From Protea cynaroides (taxonomy: Eukaryota > Streptophyta > Magnoliopsida > Proteales > Proteaceae): a stretch of 64,000 nt of DNA. The stretch covers positions 53,950,173 to 54,014,172 of the forward strand of contig CM053270.1 in assembly GCA_028583415.1 (NCBI GenBank), given 5' to 3'. The notes beneath the pieces are model-generated. The model saw only the letters and a list, made by a program, of their open reading frames with translations, was not told the DNA's origin and did not search any database. A program made the translations under genes and the position numbers. Below are positions 9,452 to 19,656 of this stretch, in pieces; the first letter of the stretch is position 1, and the number at the start of each line of letters is the position of its first letter.

Positions 9452-10708
9452 ATGGCTCCCAGACGCACTCTCGGGAAACGCTCACATGGTTCTAGTTCTC
9501 GGGTTCCCTCTCCGCCAGTTCCACAGCTAGATGAGCTATGGTTTCGCTCCTTGGAAGCTCAAGCTCGGTTTCCATGGTTTGATAACAAAAGTATCGAATC
9601 AGGGCGCCAGGTCAACGTGGAACAACTGCACCGGTTCAATGTGGAGACGGCTTTTGGTGCTCTAGGTTGGTTGCCGGTTATTTCATACACGAAGACCACA
9701 CACCCTAACCTGGTCAAGCACTTTTATGCAAACTTGGAACTCGAAGGGGATGTCGAAGATCCGACCAGTGTAGGGATCTACGCATTACCAGCTACTTCCG
9801 GGGTGTACATATTTCCTTCAACACCCACCTTCAACACCCACCAGTTGGCTGATCTGCTTGGGGTTCCCAATGATGGAGATTTGGTGTACTGCGCCCCCAA
9901 GGCGAAAGGTTACTTGACTGATGATTTGTGCCGGGAGATAGTGCATCAGATCCTCAACCTTGGGGCTCCTATGAAGGAAGCTAGCTTGAGACCTATACCC
10001 CGGGTTTACAGTCGCATTATTCAGCACGATATAGTGCCACAGAGCGGCCACTACAGTGAGTTGTCCCAGCTCACCCAGTACGTCACCTATTGCGTCTGCA
10101 CAGGGGAGCGGATCTCACTTCCTTACCTCATCATCCGGACTATGCATCGAGCGGTCGTGGCCGATCGGGCCAGCAACCTTCCCTATGCCCGTCTCGTCAC
10201 TTTCCTTCTTCGCCGTCTGGGCGTGAGTTTTAGAGGAGAGGTAGCCGTCGAGGACACCATGACCTCCGACATCGACTGGGATGCGATACAGAGGATGCAG
10301 ATGGTCGATCTTCCGGTTAGTGACGACGAGTTGGAGGCTCGCCCTCGTCCACTTGGGAGAGTGGCAGCAGCAGCAGCAGCAGCAGCCGCGGCCAATGCGG
10401 CCTATGCGGCAGAGATGGGTGATGACGATGATGACGATGTAGCTGGGGAAGCACCAGTGCCTGCCCCACAGCCTACACCTGCACCACCACCATCTGTCCC
10501 CACAGCTGGACCATCTCAGCCTCCTCCTGACTCAGTGATGGGTATGTTCATGGAGCTCAGGGACGCCCAGCGGGAGATGAGCCGTGACATAGCACAGTTG
10601 ACTCGTAGCCTCCGAGTCACACAGGATCAGGTGCACTGGCTCAGGGTCGCTTATGAGAGAGACTATGATATAACGGACCCCATACCTCCTAGGCCCCCTA
10701 CCCCATGA
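9452..10708 (+). CDS. Intact ORF of the 'putative plant transposon protein' type, antisense to its host gypsy element
   Basis: The 418-codon ORF is complete, with no stop or frameshift. Residues about 28-290 resemble the plant 'putative plant transposon protein' domain (Transposase_32 type): a RFNVETAFGALGW segment, LVKHFYANLE, FNTHQLADLLGVP, then HDIVPQSGHYSELS and ISLPYLIIRTMHR. After it come an Ala run (304-314), an Asp run (324-329), a Pro-rich linker (about 335-360) and a C-terminal helix likely to form a coiled coil (about 362-402). It lies between the 5' LTR and gag, on the opposite strand to both, and appears to have its own intron-containing leader. Its biochemical role is unknown, and family assignment is from memory of motif order. 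The intact frame contrasts with the wrecked gag-pol around it. Confidence 0.8.
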   Translation: MAPRRTLGKRSHGSSSRVPSPPVPQLDELWFRSLEAQARFPWFDNKSIESGRQVNVEQLHRFNVETAFGALGWLPVISYTKTTHPNLVKHFYANLELEGDVEDPTSVGIYALPATSGVYIFPSTPTFNTHQLADLLGVPNDGDLVYCAPKAKGYLTDDLCREIVHQILNLGAPMKEASLRPIPRVYSRIIQHDIVPQSGHYSELSQLTQYVTYCVCTGERISLPYLIIRTMHRAVVADRASNLPYARLVTFLLRRLGVSFRGEVAVEDTMTSDIDWDAIQRMQMVDLPVSDDELEARPRPLGRVAAAAAAAAAANAAYAAEMGDDDDDDVAGEAPVPAPQPTPAPPPSVPTAGPSQPPPDSVMGMFMELRDAQREMSRDIAQLTRSLRVTQDQVHWLRVAYERDYDITDPIPPRPPTP

Positions 10709-11024
10709 TTTCCCTTTTTACTTTCTCTTTCTTATGACTGATGTATATATAACAGGGTAACTGTCCGGTTTGTGGACTGTACCCTGTAGCACTATTTCAT
10801 TTGCTACAATTTCTTAATTAATGAAAATTTTCATTGTTTTTCCTAACTAGTGTATATACACATGTTAAGTTTCATAATTAGAATAGTACATTATTCTCTT
10901 TCTTAGTCCGTCTCAGGTATCAAACAATGCTTAAGGTGCGTTTGTATTAAGATTTTTAATTTTTCCTAACTCAGTTCATCGACTCAGTTAAGTGCAACAT
11001 GGTTTGTTGGAACAGAGCCTGAGA
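10709..11024. other. Gypsy internal spacer beside the 5' LTR
   Basis: About 315 bp of AT-rich sequence between the opposite-strand ORF and the primer-binding site. It would hold the 3' UTR of the ORF. No canonical AATAAA was found; an 'aattaatgaaaat' stretch is at 10813. Nothing else recognised. Confidence 0.5.
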
Positions 11025-11036
11025 GCTCTGATACCA
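11025..11036 (-). promoter_or_regulatory. Primer-binding site for initiator tRNA-Met (gypsy element)
   Basis: The minus strand reads TGGTATCAGAGC, complementary to the 3' end of plant initiator tRNA-Met. It lies three bases inside the 5' LTR boundary at 11040, the standard position for priming minus-strand DNA synthesis. Confidence 0.9.
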
Positions 11037-11039
11037 AGT

Positions 11040-13400
11040 TGTCACACCCCAATTCTGATCCAACCAGAACGGTGTGAGTGAACCGTCATTGAACCAACGG
11101 TTCACACCAGGATCTCGAATAGGCCGTGTCCACCCATACAAACCATTACACATAACCACAATCAGAATATAAATATACAGCGGAAGACTTTAAATAGAAT
11201 GAACTGAGTATCTATTGATAAATTAAATAAGTATCCCATTATTCAAAATCCAAACACATAATATGAATATTTGTTACATCTCTTTAATATCAAACGAAAA
11301 TAACTGAAATAAATACATAAAATCCATCAAAGATACACGCAGAAAGGGCACTCGCATGAAGCATCATGCTCGTCCTCCCCTGCTTGTACATCCAGAGCAG
11401 CTACACCTCCATACGCCGGAGCGTTCACATAATCATCTACAGTGTAACCTGCATCAACATCTAAAAACAATGTACGTACAAAGGGTGAGCACACAACACG
11501 CTCGTAAGGCAATCGACAGTTTCACAATATTATGCATGAGTAACAATCATTTTATGCTGTGGTCTGGTTTTAAGTTTGCAATGTGCTATAGAAAGGTTTG
11601 GTGGCCCCCGCACCTCTATACACGAGTGTGTGGCATCGCACAGTAGATCACACTACCACCAACTCACATGCACCCATCATGGAATAAAGATAGAGCTAAG
11701 GTATACCCGCACCTCCCCTGATACTCTACCCGTACCAGTACCTAAGCCCCTACTGGCCAGGGCTCGCAAACTGGGCTCGCAACTAACCAATCCTAGATGT
11801 CAACAATGTATGCTCTATCCCAGCACAACCGTCTACGGCATAGAGATAGAGCTAGAGCGTGCACGCCGGATCGGAGACCACAATACCTCACCTCCCCCGG
11901 ATACCCTATCCGCAACTAACCCACTAGGATAGAAACAATACGCAGGTAGACCCTATCCCAACATAACTCCCTACGGCATAGAGATAGAGCTAAAGCATCG
12001 TGGACAAGCCAGCATCGACTCAGAATCCTCAGTACCACATAACAATGGCCGGGACAACATCAATATCGGAGACCACCGTACCACGATCTTCCCCTGATAC
12101 CCCACCCGTACCAAGCATGTTAAGACAGAATACTACAAAAAGGTGCTAGTGTGAAGAGCGATCCCAGGCCCATGCCCCACTCCACACACTAACGAAAACA
12201 ATCACATGCCTAACAATCACATCCTATCAATGCATGAACAGTAATAATAACTGAAAGTAAAGGATGGCATGTGAATATGCACAAACATCATATCATAGAT
12301 ATTCAATGATTAATAATGATTTACTGTCCATTAATTATTAGGTTTAGGTCATATTCCCTTACCTGACGCTCGTTCGATAACTTGCTCCACGTCGCAAGAT
12401 CCAAACGATATGTCACAAAGTCCTACAACATTATTAGGGTTTCATTAGAACATATTGTTTAGGGTTTTACGTTGGTTGGAAACCAACAGGTTTACAAATA
12501 CCCTCACAGAGCTGACCGGTGGCATATACCGGTCGCAGCTCTGTGGGAAAGACTGGCGACCGGTATGGTCAGCCGGTCCCCCACAGACAACCTCCCGAGA
12601 GGTAGCGGTCGCAACATACCGGTCGCACTATGTGCAACCGGTATAGTCGACCGGTATGTCCCCGGAAGACCATACATGGGTTCTTCGACTGCCGTCGATC
12701 ATCCTCCATGGATTTCCAGGGTTTCTCCTATCCATTCTAAGTCTAGGCTTTGAGTTAGAGTTATCCCCAACTCATTCAAGTTTCGTTTCGATGAATATCA
12801 TCTTGAAACTCGAATCTAGGGTTAGACGGCAACTTAGGGTTTATTGGCCAATTTAGGGTTTTAGATCAATACCTACTTTGCATGGTATTGATCCACCCAC
12901 ACAACAAACATAGGGTAAGAAGATGGATTCAAGCACTTACCGTTGACAGGCGTAAGGAGAGCTTCGTCGAACGGTAATGGCAGCTCCTTCTTCTTCCTCC
13001 TAGCTCCTTCTCCTTTTCCACCTCTTTCTCTTCTCTAGGGTTTGTGAGAGACAATGGAAAGGATTTGAGGAGGCTTAAGGGTGTATTTATAGGCTGAAAA
13101 TAGGGTTTAGTAACCCTACTAGGATTAGGAAACTTCTAGGATTCGATATCAGGAAAGCAGGACCCGCAGAGACCAATTTCCAAATTCCCGCACATAGCTG
13201 TGCAGGCCATACCGGTCGACCGGTACCAAGACCGGTACCATCGACCGGTATACCTAAAATCAGGTATAATTGGTCGACTTCGGTCCGATTTTGTACTTTG
13301 TTTGTTATCCGCTTGCCCCGTCTGGCTCGGTGATGATTGGAAGACCTGTCACGACACAAAACCAAGGTTTAGACCGGGTTTTCAGAGTGCGGGTCTTACA
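11040..13400 (-). repeat. 5' LTR of the nested gypsy element
   Basis: A 2361-bp LTR nearly identical to 1719-4080, with TG...CA ends and TACCC immediately outside (13401-13405). Its TATA box is at 13084-13091 on the minus strand. It has six ACCGGT sites between 12515 and 12655, more than the partner LTR, where several have changed by single bases. Confidence 0.93.
11327..11461 (-). CDS. LTR-embedded 45-codon reading frame, copy 2 (open)
   Basis: A 44-residue frame plus stop on the LTR sense strand, entered after a T-rich stretch ending in TTTTTAG. It begins DVDAGYTVDDYVNAP and ends in the Cys-rich ASCECPFCVYL. An upstream in-frame ATG at 11512 would give 61 residues. Copies at 14368-14502 and 63500-63634 keep the same length, frame and stop despite many substitutions, and a divergent LTR has a same-length frame at 50884-51018. 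It may be an exon of a spliced transcript or a short peptide; translation is not shown. Confidence 0.45.
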   Translation of the reverse strand, partial: DVDAGYTVDDYVNAPAYGGVAALDVQAGEDEHDASCECPFCVYL

Positions 13401-13405
13401 TACCC

Positions 13406-14779
13406 CACCTGCGACCCCTCAGTTTCTGTTAGTTTAAACACATGGGAATTTATTCTAATTAAAATCTATCAACTTGTTAGGTTTCCAAGTGGTCTAAGAG
13501 TGAATTACAAAGCTTGAAAGATGATCTATTATCGATCAAATGTGAGGGAACAAGACCTAAACTAATTGGCTAATAATAAACTATTTTTATTTATTGAGTC
13601 TAATGCCATGAATGATTCTATGCTTGTATGCGTGTATTGTGCATTTAACATGTCATCCAATATTCCTTCTATTAATGTTCATACATATTTGATTTTTTTT
13701 ATTTATAATATGATGATGACGATGATGCTAGGAATAGACATGTGAATGTTTGTGTGTGGTTAGTGTACCTAATGCGAGTAGGGCATCAGGGGGAGTGTGA
13801 TGCGGTGCGGTCCTAAGCACTTTAGCTCTATCTCTACTCAAGTTTTGTCCACTGACATCGTCGTATCGCCATTACCTTAGCAAAACTATTACGTCGTAGA
13901 GCATCAAGGGAGGTGGTCTCGGACCGTGTAGTCTCTGACTCTGCCGGGGGGGCTTAGCTCTATCTCTATGGACGTATTGAGGGATGCTGGGGTGAGGCCT
14001 TGGATACACTGTTTGACATTAGGATTGGTTAGTTGCGAGCCCATTTTGCAAGCCCTCGCCAATAGGGGCTTACGTGTTGGTATGGGTAGGGCATCAGGGA
14101 AGTGTGATGCGGTGCGGTCCTAAGCACTTTGCTCTATCCCTATTCCATGGTGGGGTGGATGTGGAAGACAATGGTGTTTGATCCATTGGGTGGGCTTACA
14201 CACCCGTGTATAGAGGTGCGGCGGCCACCAAACCTTTTTATTGCATATTGGAAACTTATGAACCAGACCAAAGATATGAATTGAATGCATGCATATGTTT
14301 GTTGCATTGTTTTGTTTGCTCACTGAGCCATGATGTGTGCTCACCCTTTCGACGTCAAATATTTTTAGTTGACGATGCAGGTACTACTGTAGAAGACTAT
14401 ATGAATGCTCCGATGTACGAAAATACTGCGGCAATGGATGCAGAAGTTATGATGGAGTCGCATGATTCGTCGTGCGAGTGCAACTCATGCGTCTTCGATT
14501 AGATTTTATTTGAATTATTTATACGATGTAATTGATTAAATTATTTTATTTTATGTCTTAGTCGTTTGAAGATAATTGGATAATCTATTTATGTTACCAC
14601 TGTTAGACTCTCAGTTCATTAGTATAAAGACTTCCGCTATTGTTTATTTACTCTGATTATGGTTGTGGATGTGTATGGCATAAGCAAACGGACACAGTCT
14701 ATTCAAGATCTTGGTTGAACCATTGGTTTATTGACGATTTATCACACCATTCTGGTTTGTGTAGAATTGGGGTGTGACA
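13406..14779 (+). repeat. 3' LTR of the first gypsy element, remaining portion
   Basis: Sequence resumes after the nested insertion and TACCC, and ends at 14779 in GGGGTGTGACA, the same terminus as the nested element. It keeps the 'gctctatctcta' repeat blocks (near 13824, 13957 and 14130) seen in the related LTRs but is clearly diverged from them. Its right flank (14780 onward) matches sequence at 57457 and 41507, showing which locus the element entered. Confidence 0.88.
14368..14502 (+). CDS. LTR-embedded 45-codon reading frame, copy 3 (open, diverged)
   Basis: Again 44 codons plus stop after a T-rich stretch ending in TTTTTAG. It begins VDDAGTTVEDYMNAP and ends SSCECNSCVFD. Relative to 11327-11461 many codons differ, yet length, frame, the DAG.TV.DY.NAP core and the Cys pattern are kept. 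A longer frame from the ATG at 14206 runs through it. Confidence 0.45.
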   Translation, partial: VDDAGTTVEDYMNAPMYENTAAMDAEVMMESHDSSCECNSCVFD

Positions 14780-14946
14780 TGTGCGACCACAACAGACTAG
14801 TTAGAATCAAGAAAAACATAACATCTTGTAAATTAAACAGGAGTTTGGGAAAATAAAGTAAGAAAATATATACAAAAGAAGTAGGGAAATAAGAAATCTA
14901 CCTATGATCAATGATCTTTGGATCAGAAGTTACCAGGAAATATTTT
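14780..14946. repeat. Tail of tandem locus unit 0 (left of the chimeric element)
   Basis: This 167-bp piece (gcgaccacaacagac... to ...ggaaatatttt) matches 57457-57626 and, in part, 41507-41655. It is the end of the 'B' segment of the B3-domain locus unit. The matching continuation resumes at 38200, so the 14947-38194 interval is an insertion in this unit. Confidence 0.8.
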
Positions 14947-15153
14947 TGTTATGATCATACTACACATGGCATAGAAGAGGTTATAACCGTAGGATTTTAA
15001 CTGAAATGGTATCATCTAGAATTGTAATAGGTTATATAATAGGAAGAGAAAAGAATAGAAGGCAAGCAATTATAAAACCAATTTCTTCCCTAATCTTCTT
15101 CTTCTAGGAGGCCGACTACCCTCGAAGTAGTCATTTTGATATGGTTTGTATCA
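14947..15153 (+). repeat. 5' LTR of the chimeric element
   Basis: 207 bp, TGTTATGATCATACT... to ...GTTTGTATCA, matching 37988-38194 with scattered differences. Confidence 0.88.
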
Positions 15154-15154
15154 T

Positions 15155-15172
15155 TGGTGCTTTCATTGAGAG
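15155..15172 (+). promoter_or_regulatory. Probable primer-binding site of the chimeric element
   Basis: TGGTGCTTTCATTGAGAG starts two bases after the 5' LTR. Beginning with TGG is expected for pairing to a tRNA CCA end. The tRNA was not identified; it is not initiator Met. Confidence 0.55.
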
Positions 15173-15183
15173 ATCTTCATGGA

Positions 15184-16193
15184 TTCTTTTCAAGCATCAA
15201 TGATTTACAATGGCAGACTCTTGCTGAGCTCTCTCGGCTCTTGACCTCCATGGAGGAGAAGATGGACAAAGCCCTGCAACTGAGAAGTGCCGCCTCGCCC
15301 TCCCTACCCACAACCACCATTATGGCAGTTCCCAACCCTCTACAGTCGACCACCTAACCCACTGGTTACCCTTCTTGCTTTACCTCAGTCCACTTTGATC
15401 TCCTTCGTCGTTTTTCACCAACACCTACACCAATAGTTCCAGCACCATTAACATTTCCCAACCTATTCTGGATGATCCTAATTGACCTTGCCACCACAGC
15501 TCAAGCCCCATTTTAGCCTGCCCAAACTCCATCTCTGTTCCAATCATAGCCCCAATCTCAGCCCCAATCCTTAGTATTTTCTCACCAACTACAACACCCA
15601 CATCAGTGCCACCAACCTTACCGCAACCAAGATCTGAAATATCTCTTGTTTCTGGAAGCTTGCCTGGTAAGCCTCCTTCATTTTCCCTTCACTCACCAGT
15701 GGAATCAATGGCCATGGCTGCTAGAGGAGTCCTGGAAATATCCCTTGTTCATTAACCTCAATCTCAGCCTCCACTACTGTCCCAATCCCAACCCCAATCA
15801 CAGCCTTTGCCCAATAAGCCTCCCCAGTTTCATCCAATTCTGAGAGTTCCCCACTTTGTCGGCATCGCTTCCACCAACCCCCTTGCTGCCCCTGCTATTT
15901 TTGCATCTAGAGTGAGTTTTGACTCATCTCAAGACTACATCAGCCAAGAATACAAAAGAGATGAATACAGTGGGGATTTACGACAACTGTTAACCACATA
16001 CATCTCATTTCTGTCTTCTCCATTTCCTTTAGGGCAACCAAATGAGAAACGACGACCTAGATCCTACTTACTAGATAACTACTGCAACACCCCTAGCCAT
16101 CTTTTTATAAATTTTATTGCAACAGATCGAGGAGGTTGGCACCATCAACATTTCTGGATTTCTTGTATGAAAAAGAATTTTGCAAGAACATCA
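15184..16193 (+). pseudogene. Gag-like start and unidentified Pro/Gln-rich coding remnant
   Basis: Starts with a degenerate frame around 15204-15354 (ELSRLLTSMEEKMDKALQLRS), like the helical start of a gypsy gag, then Pro/Ser/Gln-rich sequence to about 15840. An open stretch from 15807 (PNKPPQFHPILRVPHF) continues to the copia insertion at 16194; the last bases, CATCA, are its target duplication. I do not recognise a domain after the gag-like start. It may be part of a captured gene or decayed gag. The sequence continues at 27297. Confidence 0.4.
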
Positions 16194-16531
16194 TGTGAGT
16201 AAGTGGCCCACATGCCACTATCCATTTTAGGTATTCCCGTTAGGAGAGTGATGAGCGTTGGATTTGAGGGACTTGTGACACCCAGATCACCGTCCATCCT
16301 TGATGGAAGGAGACTGTTGGTCTATAAATACTAATGGGTAGGGTCCTGTGTACATTGATAAAAATTCGAGAACTCCATCACGTTTTCTAGCTGGGAATAC
16401 AGTTAGTGCATAGAAATCCTTCCCCTCTCTCATAAGAGGACTCGGTTGGACGGACAATGGCTGGAACAGGTCACACTAGAGATATTTATCTTCTGCATTA
16501 ATCTTTAATGTAGAGATGATAAAGTTTTATA
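16194..16531 (+). repeat. 5' LTR of the degenerate copia element
   Basis: 338 bp, TGTGAGTAAGTGG to AAAGTTTTATA. The canonical terminal CA has become TA; the partner LTR keeps TTACA. TATA box TATAAATA at 16323-16330. The partner is about 38 bp longer because of an insertion or deletion near 16430. Confidence 0.88.
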
Positions 16532-16534
16532 TTA

Positions 16535-16546
16535 TGGTATCAGAGC
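16535..16546 (+). promoter_or_regulatory. Primer-binding site (initiator tRNA-Met), degenerate copia element
   Basis: TGGTATCAGAGC lies four bases inside the 5' LTR end. Confidence 0.85.
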
Positions 16547-18510
16547 GGTGTTTCCGCCACCCGTCCACCATGACCAGATGCTATGGAGCATCAAAAGAAT
16601 AAAATAAAATAATTTTATTCAATAAGGTTTTGGAACTGTCTGCTGGGAACCGCAAGCATACGGCAACCAGCAAGGTCTGCTGAGTGCCTGCAACCAGCCC
16701 GCAGACATAATGGGCAGCTGGAGCAGCACTGCCAGCCACGCTAGGCACAGCAGGCCAGCCAGCCACTGCCAGCAAGCTGCTGAAGCAGAACCCGCAAGGC
16801 TGCCGTCGGATTTCCTTTTTATCCCCCTTTTCTCTTCTCCTCTCCGGCCGGTTCAGGTAGTTGTGGCCGTGACCCACATTTTATCTAATTTTCTGGGGAA
16901 TACTGGATCGCCCCCTAGCGCCGCTACAGTTGTTCGGTGATCTGAGAAAGAAGAATGAGAAAAATCATAAAAATGGCATGTTTAGTAAATTATAAGAAAT
17001 CTCTGGGTAAAGTCAATGAAATTAGGGTTTTAAGTGGTTTTTGTTCAACCTGGCTCAAGTAATTGAACTGGATAAAGGAAACCCGGTTTACGGGTTGAAC
17101 TAAACCAACTCAAACCGGCTAGGCCCGAATACTGTTCTCTCGGGTTGACCCATATCCGCTCCAGGTGCCAATAAATTGACTAACCCAACACCTGAACCCC
17201 CTAATTATAGGTTTGACCTGTGGCCCGATCCAGATACTTTGTTCGGGTTGACCCGAAGACCTATCATTAACCCAGATATGGATCCGACTTGGGCTAGATC
17301 GGAATGGTTGGACCGCTGCGTACCCCTTCGGTTTTTCGGTTTGTTCGGTCTGACCAAGAACCTATCAAACTGAGTGATTCTGTTATAATGTTGGTGACAA
17401 TTAATATTTTGAATTTTTTTTATTATATTTCACCATTATACAGTTATGAACCGAACGTCACTGAAAAAGTGACTGCACCTTTTTATGACAGTAGTTCTGA
17501 ACGTCGCTAAAAGTCCAGTTTTATTTTAGTGGCATTTACAGACAGAACGTCACTGTATCTATATACATAACAGAGTGTATTAAGCACTGTTTTAGTGACA
17601 TTTACAGACCGAACGCCACTGTATATAGATGTAACAGAATGATTTATCTCACTGTTTAGTGACATTATAGAATAAACGCCATTAAATATATGAATACAGT
17701 AAAGTTGTTATGTCACTGTTTTAGTGACAGTAACAAATGCCATTAAAAGTCAGTGTTAAATAAAGTAAAGAATAAACCATTTGGAACTCTTTAAGAATAT
17801 TAGTCTTATGTTAACACTTATGAATGGTTGTTAAAAGGATGCCATAAATGACTAAAATACCCTTATAATAAAATTGTGTTAAAAATCAAGAAAACCATTA
17901 GGTTTATTTTTAACACATATAAGTGTGTTTTTTCAAAATGACATAAATGAAAAATATGCCCTTATAATAAAGTTTGTGTTAAAATCAAGAAAATGATAAA
18001 AAAAAAACACATATAAGTGTTTATTTAAGGATGTCATAAAAAGACTGAAGTACCCTTCTAGTGGTAGGCATCACAAAATTGTATTTTTTTGCATTGGAAC
18101 TGGATATTATCCCCACAGGGAAATGTTCTTTTCTTTTGTTAGAAGATGGAATAAGGTAGAATGTGAAACTGTAAGACGAAGGGAGCCTTCTTCAGCTCAC
18201 AGGTGTGAAACAACCTTCTGAATTGTAGTATAGAATTCTAGTCTTATTAATACATGCTTAGACAGATGTAGACTATAATCTTAGCCCACAGGTAATTTTA
18301 TAGAATACATCAGTCTGTCACTTAAGTTTGATGTCAATCAACTTAGTGTAATGTTTCACATACTAAAATTGATTATAAGTTTAACCTACAGGTAGATTAT
18401 AATTAATTTTAGTGGGTGACTGATTATTGACGTGGATTGATATTAATATAAAGTTGTATACCAATAAATTTAAATTTTCTTATTGTTATTTGCAGTTTAT
18501 AACCAGATTA
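16547..18510 (+). other. Long leader of the degenerate copia element
   Basis: About 2 kb without a domain. It holds a GC-rich stretch (16660-16920), an array of about 66-bp repeats (17524-17757) and a diverged direct repeat around 17850-18050. At 18485-18495 a T-rich acceptor-like sequence (TTATTTGCAG) precedes the gag remnant, so part of this leader may have been an intron. Small frames here are not convincing. Confidence 0.5.
17524..17757 (+). repeat. Tandem repeat of about 66 bp, 3.5 copies
   Basis: Successive copies start 'ttttagtggcatttacagac', 'ttttagtgacatttacagac', 'tttagtgacattatagaat' and 'ttttagtgacagtaac', each with a 'gaacgYcactg'-like part. The pairing of AGTGAC with GTCACT gives each unit hairpin potential. 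It resembles the subterminal arrays of CACTA transposons, though no terminal CACTA was found. Confidence 0.6.
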
Positions 18511-18521
18511 GTCTCTCAATG

Positions 18522-18905
18522 CTTACTAAGGAAAATTATTCAGATTGGAAAGAAATTTTTTTTTTTGACCTTAGAGTGATGGATTTGGATATGACGCTCT
18601 GTATAGAAGAGCCTGCTACTCTTACGGATTCCAGTACGCTAGTCTAAATTGCTCATTATGATAAGTGGGAGCAGTCCAACCACTTGAGCCTGATGCTTGT
18701 CATCAACAATATCGACAAGAGTATCAAATGATCAATTCCTGAATGTAAGAAGGTCATTGACTACATGAAGGCAATTGATGCTCAATTTGTGAGTTCAAAC
18801 AAGATATTAGTAAGCACTCTAATGGAAAAATCAAACTCATTAAGTAACAATGGTAATGATTATGTATGTAACCACATCATGCACATGAGGGACATCTCAG
18901 CTTAG
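18522..18905 (+). pseudogene. Copia gag remnant
   Basis: The frame LTKENYSDWKE, then DLRVMDLDMTLCIEEPA, KWEQSNHLSLMLV and KVIDYMKAIDAQFVSSNK matches copia gag of the UBN2/Retrotran_gag type. In-frame stops occur at the TAA near 18645 and the TGA near 18729. A poly-T run near 18560 sits in what should be coding sequence. The zinc knuckle is not recognisable. Confidence 0.8.
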
Positions 18906-18956
18906 AGAATTTTGGTTTGTTATGAATCAAATTTAGTTGATTCTCATTCAAATAAC

Positions 18957-19656
18957 TGATGGATTGATTCTGGATCATCAATCTATGTGGCCAATACCAT
19001 GTAAGGCTTTCTACAGAAAATACTTTCGAAAGAAACTGAGAAACATATCCATTCAGGAAATCAGATGAAATCTTAAGTGGAAGCTATAGGTGTCTATAGA
19101 TTGATATTGCAATCCGGATATGTGTTGGATTTAGGAGAAACTGTTTATGTTCCATCTTTTACAAGAATCTGATATCTGTTTTCAGATTAACACATTTGGG
19201 TTATGTGTTTAATTTTTCTGGTACAGAAATAAGGATTTTTAAAAAACGATGTATTCATCGATTCAGGTTCTTTGGTTGATGGCTTATTTCTCTTAAATCT
19301 ATATCCAACATGTAAAAGTAGTTTACTCTCTGTAAACAATATTGGCATAGAGAGAATGAATGTGAATGAGAAATCCTCTCAGTTGTGGCATCTTAGATTA
19401 GGTCACATATCTTGTGACAGAATTAAAAGATTAGTGAATGATGGAATCCTTGAAACTCTTGATTTCACTGACTTGAGATTATATGTGGAATGCATCAAGG
19501 GAAAACAAACTAACAAAACCATGGAAGGTATCAGAAGATCAATTGAACTTCTAGAAATCATACATACAGATATCTGTGGACTATTTCTCACTCCCTGTCT
19601 GAATGGTCAGAGATATTTTGTCTCCTTCATTGACGACTACTCAAGATTCATGTATC
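18957..19656 (+). pseudogene. Copia protease, GAG-pre-integrase and start of integrase
   Basis: Begins at the protease motif (WIDSGSS near 18960). It is broken by several stops to about 19270, then open: LWHLRLGHISCDRIKRL (GAG-pre-integrase, near 19383), then EIIHTDICG and FVSFIDDYSRFMY of the integrase core. The coding sequence is cut at 19656 by the solo LTR insertion and continues at 24034 with the same frame of homology. Confidence 0.85.

Larger units (their letters stand above)
1719..13400 (-). mobile_element. Complete but defective Ty3/gypsy (chromovirus-type) retrotransposon, minus strand
   Basis: Two nearly identical LTRs (1719-4080 and 11040-13400) in the same orientation bound an internal region with gag and pol on the minus strand. 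The element is flanked by a perfect 5-bp duplication TACCC (1714-1718 and 13401-13405). Read on the minus strand it starts TGTAAGACCC and ends GTGTGACA. A primer-binding site for initiator tRNA-Met adjoins the 5' LTR, and a purine tract adjoins the 3' LTR. It sits inside the LTR of another gypsy copy. It cannot encode its own enzymes: gag and pol are frameshifted, and the RT and integrase catalytic regions are absent. An opposite-strand ORF lies between the 5' LTR and gag. Confidence 0.95.

Noticed and set aside
9818..10395. Minus-strand frames opposite the 418-codon ORF
   Set aside because: Shadows of the plus-strand coding sequence, including an Ala run from the GCA repeat.
16535..16546. 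Possible tRNA-Met gene fragments at 11025, 16535, 27637, 34206 and 63721
   Set aside because: Only the 12 bases matching the tRNA 3' end are present, next to LTR borders; these are primer-binding sites.
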